Source: Daejeonella sp. JGW-45
GTDB taxonomy: Bacteria; Bacteroidota; Bacteroidia; Sphingobacteriales; Sphingobacteriaceae
Assembly (NCBI RefSeq): GCF_029360805.1
Contig: NZ_JARKNC010000002.1
Coordinates: forward strand, 289,978 to 353,977
Length of the DNA: 64,000 nt
Reading direction: 5' to 3'
Numbering within the stretch: position 1 is the first letter of the stretch; every line of letters starts with the position of its first letter. The position numbers and the translations under genes were made by a program. Below, piece by piece: positions 9,591 to 18,338 of the stretch. The notes under the pieces are model-generated. The model did no database searches and was not told the origin of the DNA. It was given only the letters and a program-made list of their open reading frames with translations.

Positions 9591-9621
9591 AAAAAGTCCC
9601 GCAAATTGCGGGACTTTTTTT
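9591..9621. terminator. Bidirectional terminator between bioD and susD
   Basis: A perfect stem (AAGTCCCGCA / TGCGGGACTT, 3-base loop) is flanked by A and T tracts on both sides. It can end both the bioFD transcript and the convergent SusCD transcript. Confidence 0.9.
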
Positions 9622-9639
9622 ATCAGTAGCATATCCGGA

Positions 9640-11031
9640 TTAAAATCCAGGATTAGGAACTAGATTTTTATTATTATCAGCCTCACGCTGTGGAATTGGA
9701 AGAATAGTCTTCTGACCACCAAAAGCCGCTAATGGATTTCCTGCTCTAAGGTTTTGCTTATAACGAAGCATATCCATTCTTCTGAAGCCTTCGAATGCCA
9801 GTTCTTTTCTTCTTTCAAGAAGAACCGCATCGATAGTTGCTTGTTTAGTTAACGGAGCAACAGGAAGCAGGCCAGCTCGGTTTCTAAAGTAATTTACTAT
9901 CCCAATTGCTTCTGCATTAGGCAACGCACTTGTTTGTGCCAGAGCCTCAGCCAGGATCAGATAAACCTCTGTAATTCTGATCGTAGGAGAATTATCAGAA
10001 TTGGTAACCGCATCAGGGAATTTGTTTGTGAAAACACGTGATAAACCATCTGCCGCAGTACCTGTTCTCTTAAGAGCAAAACGCTTGTCAGCTGGCTCAG
10101 CGTTGTAGGCTGCAGTCAAACTTGCAGAGAAAGGCGCATCGCCACGGCCGCTAACGTTAGTCGGGCTAAAGTATGAAGCCCAGCCGCCTGAACCTGTACG
10201 TCCATTGTCTACAGCAGAGTTTTGGATAGCTAATACATCTTCGCTGGTATTCTTATCGTAGAATGTATAGTCTGTTGCACGTGCATAAGGACCGGCTATT
10301 GCAGCACGCGCCGCCGTGATAGCATCTGCCCATTCTTCACGGTACAATGCGATTCTTGCTAACAAAGCGTTTGCTGCACCTTTAGTAGCGCGACCAACAC
10401 CATCAGGATGAGTTGGAGGCAATGCTGCCGCTGCTTCTGTCAGGTCTTTCTTGATCTGAGCATGTACCTCATTAACAGTAGCTCTTGAAGGATATGTAAT
10501 CTCTCCCGTGAAATCTTCCAGAACTAACGGAACACCTAAATTGGTTCCGCCGCTGACCTGGAATGGTTGAGCAAAGAGATTAGTTAATTGCAAATAAGCC
10601 AGGGCGCGCATAAACTTAGCTTCTCCCACGTACTGGTCTTTTTCAGCCTGAGTCAATCCCGGAACTGCTCCAATCTTTGCAATAATCTTATTTGAACGAG
10701 TAACAACACGGTAATGAACTAACCAAAGGTCGCGGATGCTGGAATTGGTAGAAACCGTAGTAAAATCCCTTAACTCCTGAAGAGTCGGGAATGATCCCAC
10801 AAATTCAACGTTGTCTCCCATGTACTCCTCGATAAGTTGAGGCATAGAGCCTTGAAATTCAAGAGTCTGAGCGGTGCTATACAGTCCTAAGACCGCACTT
10901 TTCGCTGTGGAAGCATTGTTAAAAATTACCTCCTCCGTCAAATCCTGTTCGGGAGTTAGCGCTAACTCATCTTCACATGAACTTAGTGAAAATGCGAACG
11001 CTGTAATTGCTATAATATATTTTAGTTTCAT
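9640..11031 (-). CDS. SusD/RagB-family outer-membrane nutrient-binding lipoprotein
   Basis: 463-residue SusD-type lipoprotein that caps a SusC channel and binds the substrate at the cell surface. An SPII signal ends at LSSC (Cys19). The N-terminal SusD-like helices include the typical RALAYLQLTNLFAQPF, and the C-terminal RagB/SusD part ends with ELAFEGFRRMDMLRY and ILPIPQREAD..., both highly typical. It follows its SusC partner by 11 bp. No catabolic genes are adjacent, so the substrate is unknown. Its 3' end reads into the bidirectional terminator. Confidence 0.95.
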   Translation of the reverse strand: MKLKYIIAITAFAFSLSSCEDELALTPEQDLTEEVIFNNASTAKSAVLGLYSTAQTLEFQGSMPQLIEEYMGDNVEFVGSFPTLQELRDFTTVSTNSSIRDLWLVHYRVVTRSNKIIAKIGAVPGLTQAEKDQYVGEAKFMRALAYLQLTNLFAQPFQVSGGTNLGVPLVLEDFTGEITYPSRATVNEVHAQIKKDLTEAAAALPPTHPDGVGRATKGAANALLARIALYREEWADAITAARAAIAGPYARATDYTFYDKNTSEDVLAIQNSAVDNGRTGSGGWASYFSPTNVSGRGDAPFSASLTAAYNAEPADKRFALKRTGTAADGLSRVFTNKFPDAVTNSDNSPTIRITEVYLILAEALAQTSALPNAEAIGIVNYFRNRAGLLPVAPLTKQATIDAVLLERRKELAFEGFRRMDMLRYKQNLRAGNPLAAFGGQKTILPIPQREADNNKNLVPNPGF

Positions 11032-11042
11032 TATTTCTTTAT

Positions 11043-14030
11043 TTAAAACCCTAAGTTAATACCAAACGTCCAAGACTTAGCTTGAGGAAGTGCAAAGAAG
11101 CTTTCGCCCATTACAAGGTTATTTGCACCATTTGCTGATACCTCAGGATCTGGTCCGCGGAAATCTTTGTTTTGGATAGTTAATAGATTTTGTCCCAGTG
11201 CATAGATTCTGGCAGAACGGATCACTTTTGACTTAGCCAATACAGACTCAGGAAGGTTGTAACCTAAAGTGACAGTCTTAAGTCTCGCATATGAACCATC
11301 CTGTACCTGATTGCTTGATAATTGGTGATAGGTTAAACGTGTTGGGCTGTTCAGGCGTGGTGCAAACGCATTGTCGCCAGCTGCTTTCCAGTAATTTAAC
11401 AGATCAGTGCTTTTGTTATACGATCCTGTTCCAAAGTTTTCTGTAAAACGAAGTCCGTCAATAAGAACTTTATTTCCATAAGCGAAGTTAAAAAACGCGC
11501 TAAGGTCGAATGACTTATAACGGAAGGTATTTGTAAAACCACCGGTGAAATCAGGATCAGCCTTACCAACGATCACACGGTCGGCCTGAACCGGAGTTGT
11601 AGTTACACTTCCGTCCTTTTTAAACCATTCAGCATCTCCGGTTGCAGGGTTGATACCTTTGTATTTAATTACATAGAAAGTATTTCTTGACTCACCTACA
11701 ATAGCTCTTTGAGCGGTTGAACCTATTTGAAGGAAGTTTCTGCCGTTTTCATCCTTGTTCTCAGGCAATGATAATACAGTGTTCTTGTTAAACCCAATAT
11801 TGAAACTTGTGTTCCAGCTAAAGTTTGTGGTTTTAAAATTCTGGCTGCCAATTGTGAATTCCCAGCCCCTGTTCCTCATCTCACCTACGTTCTGGGTTGC
11901 AGAAGCAAAACCAGTAGTGTAAGGGTAAGGAACACTAGCCAATAGACCTGAGGTTTCTTTGTTATAGAAATTAACCTGAAGATCTACAGCATTGAATAGT
12001 CTTGTTGTTAAACCGATGTCAAACTGTGCAGTTTCTTCCCAGCTTAAGTTAGGGTTAGCAACACGGCTAGGGATAGACGCAGAAGCATCATTATAAGCCT
12101 CGCCGGCAGCAAATGTACCCAGGTAATCGTAGTAACCGATCTGATCATTTCCTGAAGTACCATAACTTGCTGTTAACTTAAGGAATTGAGCAAATTTGCT
12201 ATCCTTGTTAAAGAAGCTCTCGTTTGACAAAATCCAGCCTCCTGATAAAGCGTAGAATGTACCGTACTTGTTATTCTGTCCGAAACGTGAAGATCCATCT
12301 CTTCTTACCGTTCCTTCGAAAAGGTACTTGTCATCATAAGTATATCCTAAACGTGCGAACTGAGATTCAAGAGCCCATTCCTGAGCAGTCTCTGATGCGG
12401 TCAGCGGAGTCGAAGCAGAACCAATATTTGGAAGATCATCACTGGCAAAACCTTGTCCTTCAAATAAGCCGCTTGTATATCTGGCTTTTTCAAAAGAATA
12501 ACCTAACAATCCGCTGAATGAATGTTTTTGTCCGAAGATCTTATTGTAGCTCAGGGTATTCTGAGTTAACCATTTATTATCACCTCTTCTTGAGATATAA
12601 CCATAACCACCCGGTGTGAACACATCAACCTCACGGTATTTTTCATCGAACAGAACGTTATCAATACCCCAGTCAGTTTTGAATGTTAAGCCGCTTGTAA
12701 TATCAAATTCACCGTAGGCATTACCTGTATTACGAACAGAGTTAAGTTTATTAAAACCAGTTTCTTCAAGACCAATTACGTTTTGTACGAAACCTGTGTT
12801 TACAAAATTACCAGCAGCATCGTAGGGAACAACGTACGGTAATTGAAGATAAGCAGCAGTCAATGGTGCATAAGTACTGTTCTCAGCACCTATACGGTCA
12901 GAATTAACACGCGCAAGATTGTAGTTAACGCCAAATCTTAATTTATCGCTGATATTGTGGTTAAAGTTGAAACGTCCTGACAAACGCTCAAGGTCGTTAC
13001 CCAGGGTATAGCCTGATTCATCAGAGAAAGTACCACCAACAAAGTATCTTGTTTTCTCATCACCACCTGAAGCGTTAGCGTTGAAATTATTAACAATACC
13101 AGTTCTAATAACTGCGTCAGCCCAGTCAAAACTTGTTGTAGGGTAAGCAGGGACAGCCGTTCCGTTGGCTGTAAGGTATTCCCTGCGGAAGTTACGCCAC
13201 TGATCTGCAGTCATGTACTTTAAGATATCTGTTGGCTTAGAAGTACCAGTGTAATAATCGACGTTGATCTTCGTAGCAGAGTTATTTGCTCCCGATTTAG
13301 TTTTGATCAATACTACACCATTTGACCCCCTTGAGCCATAGATAGATACAGCCGCTGCATCTTTAAGAACAGTCATACTCTCAATGTCATTCGCATTGAT
13401 ATTCAATAATGGGTTAAGACCGGCACCGGTTGGAGCTCCCTGCTCTTGAGTATAGTTACCTGTGTTCAATGGCACACCGTCGATAACGTATAAAGGCTGT
13501 CCACCTGCACTTAATGACGAACCTCCACGAATAGTAATAAATGAAGACGCACCAAGGATACCTGATGAATTTACCATGTTAACACCGGCAGCCTGTCCCT
13601 GAAGAACTTGCTGAGGACTTACTACTACCTGGTTCTTAAAGGATTCAGAGTTTACCGTAGAAACAGATTGCGTACTTAAAGCCCGGCTCTGAGCACCGTA
13701 ACCAACTACAACAACCTCTGAAAGCTGCTTAGCATCAGTTACCAGGCGAACATCTACCCTGTTGTTAGCCCCGATAGTTACTTCCTGAGCTACGAAACCT
13801 ATATAGGTAAACGATAACACTGAAGCATTCCCAGGAGCATTGAGCGAGAAATTCCCGTCTGCCCCCGTGGTAGTGCCGGCAGTTCCGCCCTTAACGCGCA
13901 CGGACACACCGGGTAGAGGCAAACCGTCATCAGCTCCTACTACTCTACCAGTGATAGTCTTATTCTGAGCCATTGCACTTGTAATTGCGAATAGCCCTAG
14001 CAATAAGAAAGCTAGTAATTTTCTTTTCAT
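11043..14030 (-). CDS. SusC/RagA-family TonB-linked outer-membrane transporter
   Basis: 995-residue TonB-dependent receptor forming the import channel with the SusD partner downstream. Order: signal peptide (to AMAQNK), CarboxypepD_reg-like domain (~23-100; GRVVGADDGLPLPGVSV), plug domain with TonB-box-like VVVGYGAQ (~107) and the family motif SIYGSRGSNGVVLI (~229), then a 22-strand barrel ending in ...FGINLGF. No FecR/anti-sigma or hybrid sensor gene lies next to it, so its regulation is not local. The pair is isolated from enzymes. Confidence 0.96.
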   Translation of the reverse strand: MKRKLLAFLLLGLFAITSAMAQNKTITGRVVGADDGLPLPGVSVRVKGGTAGTTTGADGNFSLNAPGNASVLSFTYIGFVAQEVTIGANNRVDVRLVTDAKQLSEVVVVGYGAQSRALSTQSVSTVNSESFKNQVVVSPQQVLQGQAAGVNMVNSSGILGASSFITIRGGSSLSAGGQPLYVIDGVPLNTGNYTQEQGAPTGAGLNPLLNINANDIESMTVLKDAAAVSIYGSRGSNGVVLIKTKSGANNSATKINVDYYTGTSKPTDILKYMTADQWRNFRREYLTANGTAVPAYPTTSFDWADAVIRTGIVNNFNANASGGDEKTRYFVGGTFSDESGYTLGNDLERLSGRFNFNHNISDKLRFGVNYNLARVNSDRIGAENSTYAPLTAAYLQLPYVVPYDAAGNFVNTGFVQNVIGLEETGFNKLNSVRNTGNAYGEFDITSGLTFKTDWGIDNVLFDEKYREVDVFTPGGYGYISRRGDNKWLTQNTLSYNKIFGQKHSFSGLLGYSFEKARYTSGLFEGQGFASDDLPNIGSASTPLTASETAQEWALESQFARLGYTYDDKYLFEGTVRRDGSSRFGQNNKYGTFYALSGGWILSNESFFNKDSKFAQFLKLTASYGTSGNDQIGYYDYLGTFAAGEAYNDASASIPSRVANPNLSWEETAQFDIGLTTRLFNAVDLQVNFYNKETSGLLASVPYPYTTGFASATQNVGEMRNRGWEFTIGSQNFKTTNFSWNTSFNIGFNKNTVLSLPENKDENGRNFLQIGSTAQRAIVGESRNTFYVIKYKGINPATGDAEWFKKDGSVTTTPVQADRVIVGKADPDFTGGFTNTFRYKSFDLSAFFNFAYGNKVLIDGLRFTENFGTGSYNKSTDLLNYWKAAGDNAFAPRLNSPTRLTYHQLSSNQVQDGSYARLKTVTLGYNLPESVLAKSKVIRSARIYALGQNLLTIQNKDFRGPDPEVSANGANNLVMGESFFALPQAKSWTFGINLGF

Positions 14031-14437
14031 TTGAATATGTTTTAATTAATTAATTGGTTATCTACCCGCATAGGCTGGGGTATTAATGCGCAAGATTACC
14101 TGTTTTTGCCCGAAATGCATGTATTTGATATGTAACAATAATGTAACAAAAGTGTTGCAAATGCGATTGTATTCAAATAATATACAACTTGTTTGTATCT
14201 TTTTTGATTTTTCAAACTAGTGAACTTTAACTAGTTAGGAATACCCTAAAAAAATCCTTTGCCTTTTAATTAATTTGCGAAACAAGTTTGTTGCAGAGGT
14301 GTTTTTACTTCACAAGAGCTTCTGCTTGAAAAACCAGCAATGCAAAGAGTTCCTGAGAAAGAGGATGTTTTTTTACCGTTGCCGCGCAGTAACAAACTAA
14401 ATTCTGCCGATATTGTCCGCTCACTTATAATATCATT
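14031..14437. other. Divergent intergenic region upstream of susC and hbd
   Basis: About 400 bp of AT-rich DNA that must contain the promoters of both neighbours. I looked for TTTG-N19-TAnnTTTG on both strands and found only partial matches. Poly-T/A tracts and TTAATTAATTAA occur near the susC start. No gene is seen. Confidence 0.5.
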
Positions 14438-15328
14438 ATGAATCTTATTTCGGTTATCGGGTCTGGTACGATGGGGAATGGAATAGCTCACACCTTCGCT
14501 TTGGCTGGTTTGCGGGTGAACTTAATTGATATTTCCCAGGAGAAACTCGAACAGGCGTTAGATACCATAACGCTTAATCTCGGGCGACAGGTTAGCAAGG
14601 GGGCAATCAGCGAAGCCGAAAAAAACACCAGCCTGGGTAACATCGAGGTTTTTACAGAGATGGAAAAGGGGGTGGCAGATGCGGACCTGGTAATTGAGGC
14701 GGCTACGGAAAATTTGTCGGTAAAACTGAATATTTTTAAAGAACTTGACAGACTCTGTAAGCCCGAAGCAATTTTGGCGTCAAACACATCCTCTATTTCT
14801 ATCACAAGGATCGCAGCAGAAACAAATCGTGCTGACAAAGTGATTGGTATGCATTTCATGAACCCGGTACCTGTTATGAAACTGGTTGAGGTGATCCGGG
14901 GATTTAAGAGTTCTGATGATACCACGAAAGCCATTATGGATATGGCAATCAGGATAGGCAAAATACCTGTCGAAGCACATGACTATCCCGGATTTGTAGC
15001 TAACCGCATCCTGATGCCAATGATCAATGAAGCCATATTTACGCTTCACGAAGGTGTTGCAGGTGTTACAGAAATTGACACCGTAATGAAGCTCGGGATG
15101 GCTCATCCCATGGGACCGCTGCAACTTGCTGATTTTATTGGTCTCGATGTATGCCTGGCTATTATGAATGTATTGCAGGAAGGTTTTGGAAACCCCAAAT
15201 ACGCCGCGTGCCCTCTTCTTGTAAACATGGTTACTTCGGGGCAGCTAGGAGTTAAGTCAGGGTCGGGGTTCTATGACTATAGTGGAGAGAATAACGAGCT
15301 GGTTGTTTCAAAGAGATGGACGACGTGA
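14438..15328 (+). CDS. hbd: 3-hydroxyacyl-CoA (3-hydroxybutyryl-CoA) dehydrogenase
   Basis: NAD-dependent oxidation of 3-hydroxyacyl-CoA in fatty-acid or butanoate metabolism. 296 residues, the usual length of the single-function enzyme. The Rossmann motif GSGTMGNGIA is at residues 8-17, VIEAATENL near 88, the ASNTSSISIT segment near 117, the catalytic histidine in GMHFMNPVPVM near 140, and the C-terminal dimerisation domain with GPLQLADFIGLD. It is monocistronic as far as seen, with heptamer repeats starting just after the stop codon. Confidence 0.94.
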   Translation: MNLISVIGSGTMGNGIAHTFALAGLRVNLIDISQEKLEQALDTITLNLGRQVSKGAISEAEKNTSLGNIEVFTEMEKGVADADLVIEAATENLSVKLNIFKELDRLCKPEAILASNTSSISITRIAAETNRADKVIGMHFMNPVPVMKLVEVIRGFKSSDDTTKAIMDMAIRIGKIPVEAHDYPGFVANRILMPMINEAIFTLHEGVAGVTEIDTVMKLGMAHPMGPLQLADFIGLDVCLAIMNVLQEGFGNPKYAACPLLVNMVTSGQLGVKSGSGFYDYSGENNELVVSKRWTT

Positions 15329-15333
15329 TCAGC

Positions 15334-15473
15334 GGTCAGTGACCAGTGACCAGTATTCGGTAACACCTTATCGACATAGGTACGCTTGCAACTGATTACT
15401 GATTACTGATTACTGATTACTGATTACTGATTACTGATTACTGATTACTGATTACTGATTACTGATTACTGAT
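15334..15473. repeat. Heptamer repeat arrays between convergent hbd and argS
   Basis: Three 7-bp units of the type GACCAGT lie at 15334-15354, directly after hbd. A second array of ACTGATT repeats 11.9 times at 15391-15473, directly after the argS stop on the opposite strand, where it reads AATCAGT. Both arrays share the CAGT core when each is read away from its gene. See also similar arrays at 24586, 27341, 39371, 40692, 46046, 46624 and 47907. Confidence 0.9.
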
Positions 15474-15479
15474 CCCCCC

Positions 15480-17258
15480 TCACATCCTGTCCGGAACCAA
15501 AATCCCAAGCAATCCCATACTCTTACTAATGACCGAGGCCGTTGCTGATGCCAGGTCCAGCCTGAAATTCCTGACCGCAGCATCATCTGCCTTCAGAATG
15601 CTTTCTTCGTGATAGAATTTGTTAAACAGCTTAGCTAACTCGAATACATAGTTCGCAATTTGCGCCGGACTGTATTCCTTTGCTGCCGCAGCTATTACCT
15701 CAGGGTATTTTGCAAGATCAACGATCAGTTCCTTCTCCAGAGCCGTAAGCTTTTGAGGATAGTCTTGCGTAAGCCTGCCCTGGTACAAGGCTTTTGAAAG
15801 TACCGACCGGATTCTAGCGTGGGTATATTGAATAAATGGCCCGGTATGCCCCTGGAAGTCTATAGATTCATTCGGATCAAACAGCAAACGTTTTTTCGGC
15901 TCAACTTTAAGCAGGAAGAACTTAAGCGCTCCCAGTCCGATCATCTCGTAAAGCCTGGCTTTTTCTTCTTCAGTAAAACCCTCTACCTTCCCTAACTCCT
16001 CAGTCCGGTCTTTCGCAGTCTGGATCATCTCATCCATCAGATCGTCAGCATCGACAACTGTACCTTCCCTCGACTTCATCTTTCCCGAGGGCAGATCAAC
16101 CATTCCATAAGAAAGATGGAACAGCCCCTTCGCCCACGACTTACCTAGTTTATCAAGGATCAGGAAAAGCACTTTAAAGTGATAGTCCTGCTCATTCCCC
16201 ACCACGTAAATAGACTCATCCATTTTAAAGTCGTCATATTTAAGCTGTGCGGTCCCAAGGTCCTGGGTTATGTACACCGAAGTACCGTCGGCACGAAGAA
16301 CCAGTTTCTGATCCAGTCCGTCGGCGGTAAGGTCTATCCACACCGAACCATCCTCCTTCCGGAAGAAGACACCGCTTGCAAGGCCTTCGTCAATTATGTC
16401 TTTACCGAGAAGGTAAGTATCAGATTCATAATAATATTTCTTAAAGTCAACACCCAATCTTTTATATGTTTCTCCGAAACCTTCGTATACCCAGCCGTTC
16501 ATCCTGGCCCAAAGCTCTTTTACTTCCGGGTCATTTGCCTCCCATTTCAAAAGCATTTCCTGCGCCTGCTTAATGACCGGGGCATTCTTTTTTGCCTCTT
16601 CCTCGGTCGCTCCGGATGCAAGGAGTTCCGCTATCTGCTTCTTATACTCCCTATCGAAAACCACATAATACTTTCCAACCAGGTGGTCGCCCTTTAGCCC
16701 GCTTGTCTCTGGCGTTTCCTTATTTCCGAACTGCTGCCACGCAAGCATCGACTTGCAGATGTGAATACCACGGTCGTTCACGAGGTTAGCTTTGATAACC
16801 TCGTAGCCATTGGCCGACAATATTTGGGCTACTGAATATCCAAGCAGGTTATTCCTGACATGGCCCAGGTGGAGCGGCTTATTAGTATTAGGTGAGGAAT
16901 ACTCGACCATTATCCTTTTTCCGCTGGGCTCAGATTGGCCGTAGTTGCTGTTAATAATGGTGTTTAACAAGCGGTCAGTCCAGTATGCGTCGGCAATGGA
17001 GAAATTCAGAAAACCTTTAATTACGTTAAAATCAGTTACTTCATCGATATGGTCCTTGACGTATTCACCGATCTCAGCACCTGTTTGCTCCGGGGTTTTC
17101 CGGGAAAATTTTGTAAATGGAAACGTTACAGCCGTTATTTGCCCTTCGAATTCTCTCCTGGTTTCCTGTATAACGATCTTATCGGCTTCAATTTTCGTAC
17201 TGTAAAGTGAGCCTACCGCGTCTATAATATTACTGATTATCTTCTGTTCTATGGCCAT
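15480..17258 (-). CDS. argS: Arginyl-tRNA synthetase
   Basis: Charges tRNA-Arg in the cytosol. 592 residues. The N-terminal Arg-specific domain covers ~1-105; the HIGH motif is HLGH at 130-133 within NTNKPLHLGHVRNN; a KMSKS-equivalent appears as GKMKSREG, as is common in this family; the DALR anticodon-binding domain ends the protein. It lies 28 bp downstream of the arginase gene, so the two are probably cotranscribed. Its stop is followed by a heptamer array rather than a classical terminator. Confidence 0.97.
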   Translation of the reverse strand: MAIEQKIISNIIDAVGSLYSTKIEADKIVIQETRREFEGQITAVTFPFTKFSRKTPEQTGAEIGEYVKDHIDEVTDFNVIKGFLNFSIADAYWTDRLLNTIINSNYGQSEPSGKRIMVEYSSPNTNKPLHLGHVRNNLLGYSVAQILSANGYEVIKANLVNDRGIHICKSMLAWQQFGNKETPETSGLKGDHLVGKYYVVFDREYKKQIAELLASGATEEEAKKNAPVIKQAQEMLLKWEANDPEVKELWARMNGWVYEGFGETYKRLGVDFKKYYYESDTYLLGKDIIDEGLASGVFFRKEDGSVWIDLTADGLDQKLVLRADGTSVYITQDLGTAQLKYDDFKMDESIYVVGNEQDYHFKVLFLILDKLGKSWAKGLFHLSYGMVDLPSGKMKSREGTVVDADDLMDEMIQTAKDRTEELGKVEGFTEEEKARLYEMIGLGALKFFLLKVEPKKRLLFDPNESIDFQGHTGPFIQYTHARIRSVLSKALYQGRLTQDYPQKLTALEKELIVDLAKYPEVIAAAAKEYSPAQIANYVFELAKLFNKFYHEESILKADDAAVRNFRLDLASATASVISKSMGLLGILVPDRM

Positions 17259-17286
17259 ATCATCCGGGCGCCTGCCCTATCGTATT

Positions 17287-18234
17287 CTAAGCATTAACTA
17301 TAGCATCGCTTGCGCGCTGCAGAATTTCGAAAGCATTTTCAGACATCAGGTTATCTTTATCCAGCGTGGGGTTCACTTCCGAGATCTCGAAACAACAAAC
17401 TTTTTTATTAGTCACCAGCCTGCTCACCAAATCACCAGCCTCTCTGATCGTCATGCCGCCGGGAACAGGGGTACCTGTCCCTTTTAAATGGGACGGATCG
17501 AGGGAGTCTACATCAAAAGAAATATAAATAAGGTCGCAATGAGAGAGATATTTCAATGCGTCATCCGCAATCTTGCCTGCACCCTCCTCCCGGATATCTG
17601 CAACCCGGAATATCATAACCTTATTCTTTTCCAGGAGGTATTTTTCCTCCTTTTCATAATCACGCAGGGCGATATAAACGAGGTCCGCATAACCGATCTT
17701 AGGCGCAATATTTCCGATATTCTTTAACTGGTACCAGTAATTCAGCGTTTCCTGATCAGGCTTATTAACACGGCAATCCAGGTTATCTTCATCCAGCAAT
17801 ACCGCAATTGGCATCCCATGCATATTACCCGATGGAGTGGTGTATGGTGAATGGATATCGGAATGAGCATCTACCCAAATTACCCCGACCTTCAATTTAG
17901 GAAAGGCCTTCCGGATACCTGATACGGTGCCTGCCGAACAGCTGTGATCTCCGGAAAGAAGAACGGGGAACTCTTTATTCTGAAGTGTCCTGCAAACCTC
18001 GTCTGCGATACGCTCCGTCATTGTAAGCACACCCGAAATCCGCTTTGCATGGGCGCTTCCGGACGACTCCAGGAGCAGGTGGTTTTCATTCGGAACCTCG
18101 GTGATCTTGTGCTGCTTAAAATACCTGCTGCCGACATCCAGCGCAGCGATCTTAATTGCATCACTGCCCAAACTGGATCCCCTCGTTCCTGCCCCTAATT
18201 CAGATTTAACCTCTAAAATTCTTATTTCACGCAT
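17287..18234 (-). CDS. rocF: Arginase
   Basis: Manganese enzyme that hydrolyses arginine to ornithine and urea. 315 residues of the ureohydrolase family with the metal-binding motifs GDHS, DAHSDIH and SFDVDSLDP, and ...EISEVNPTLD near the end. The segment SGNMHGMPIAVLL is typical of arginase rather than agmatinase, which supports the call; agmatinase remains possible since a decarboxylase for arginine sits opposite. It is divergent from the arginine decarboxylase and upstream of argS. An 18-bp palindrome lies 32 bp before its start. Confidence 0.87.
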   Translation of the reverse strand: MREIRILEVKSELGAGTRGSSLGSDAIKIAALDVGSRYFKQHKITEVPNENHLLLESSGSAHAKRISGVLTMTERIADEVCRTLQNKEFPVLLSGDHSCSAGTVSGIRKAFPKLKVGVIWVDAHSDIHSPYTTPSGNMHGMPIAVLLDEDNLDCRVNKPDQETLNYWYQLKNIGNIAPKIGYADLVYIALRDYEKEEKYLLEKNKVMIFRVADIREEGAGKIADDALKYLSHCDLIYISFDVDSLDPSHLKGTGTPVPGGMTIREAGDLVSRLVTNKKVCCFEISEVNPTLDKDNLMSENAFEILQRASDAIVNA

Positions 18235-18265
18235 GATCCTGCCTTGCCCAAGCTTTGCACGGGCA

Positions 18266-18283
18266 GGCGTAAAATTTTACGCC
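18266..18283. promoter_or_regulatory. Perfect 18-bp palindrome between arginase and arginine decarboxylase
   Basis: GGCGTAAAATTTTACGCC is perfectly self-complementary and sits in the 104-bp divergent region. Its length equals an ARG-box half-operator, so an arginine-responsive regulator is conceivable. A rival reading is a dispersed REP-like palindrome, since a second small hairpin (TGCCC...GGGCA) adjoins it at about 18243-18265. Confidence 0.45.
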
Positions 18284-18314
18284 ACCCTATGTGTTCTATG
18301 CTATATGCTTTTTA

Positions 18315-18322
18315 TATCTTTG
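18315..18322 (+). promoter_or_regulatory. Bacteroidota -7 element for the arginine decarboxylase gene
   Basis: TATCTTTG matches the TAnnTTTG consensus and lies 17 bp before the ATG at 18339. The -33 region is poor (no TTTG at 19 bp). Placement also argues for the start at 18339. Confidence 0.5.
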
Positions 18323-18338
18323 CCAAAATTATAAAAAA

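Noticed and set aside
9640-14030. Polysaccharide utilisation locus
   Set aside because: Only a SusCD pair is present; no glycoside hydrolase, sensor or sulfatase gene is linked, so calling a PUL is not supported.
14031-14437. Consensus promoter for susC or hbd
   Set aside because: Only partial TAnnTTTG matches (for example TTATTTG) without a -33 element at the right distance.
15391-15473. Dense repeats that might be a CRISPR array
   Set aside because: The unit is 7 bp with no spacers; it is a simple tandem array. No cas genes are present.
16179-16697. 172-codon plus-strand ORF
   Set aside because: Lies wholly antisense to argS, with no protein motif or start signal; a shadow of the coding strand.
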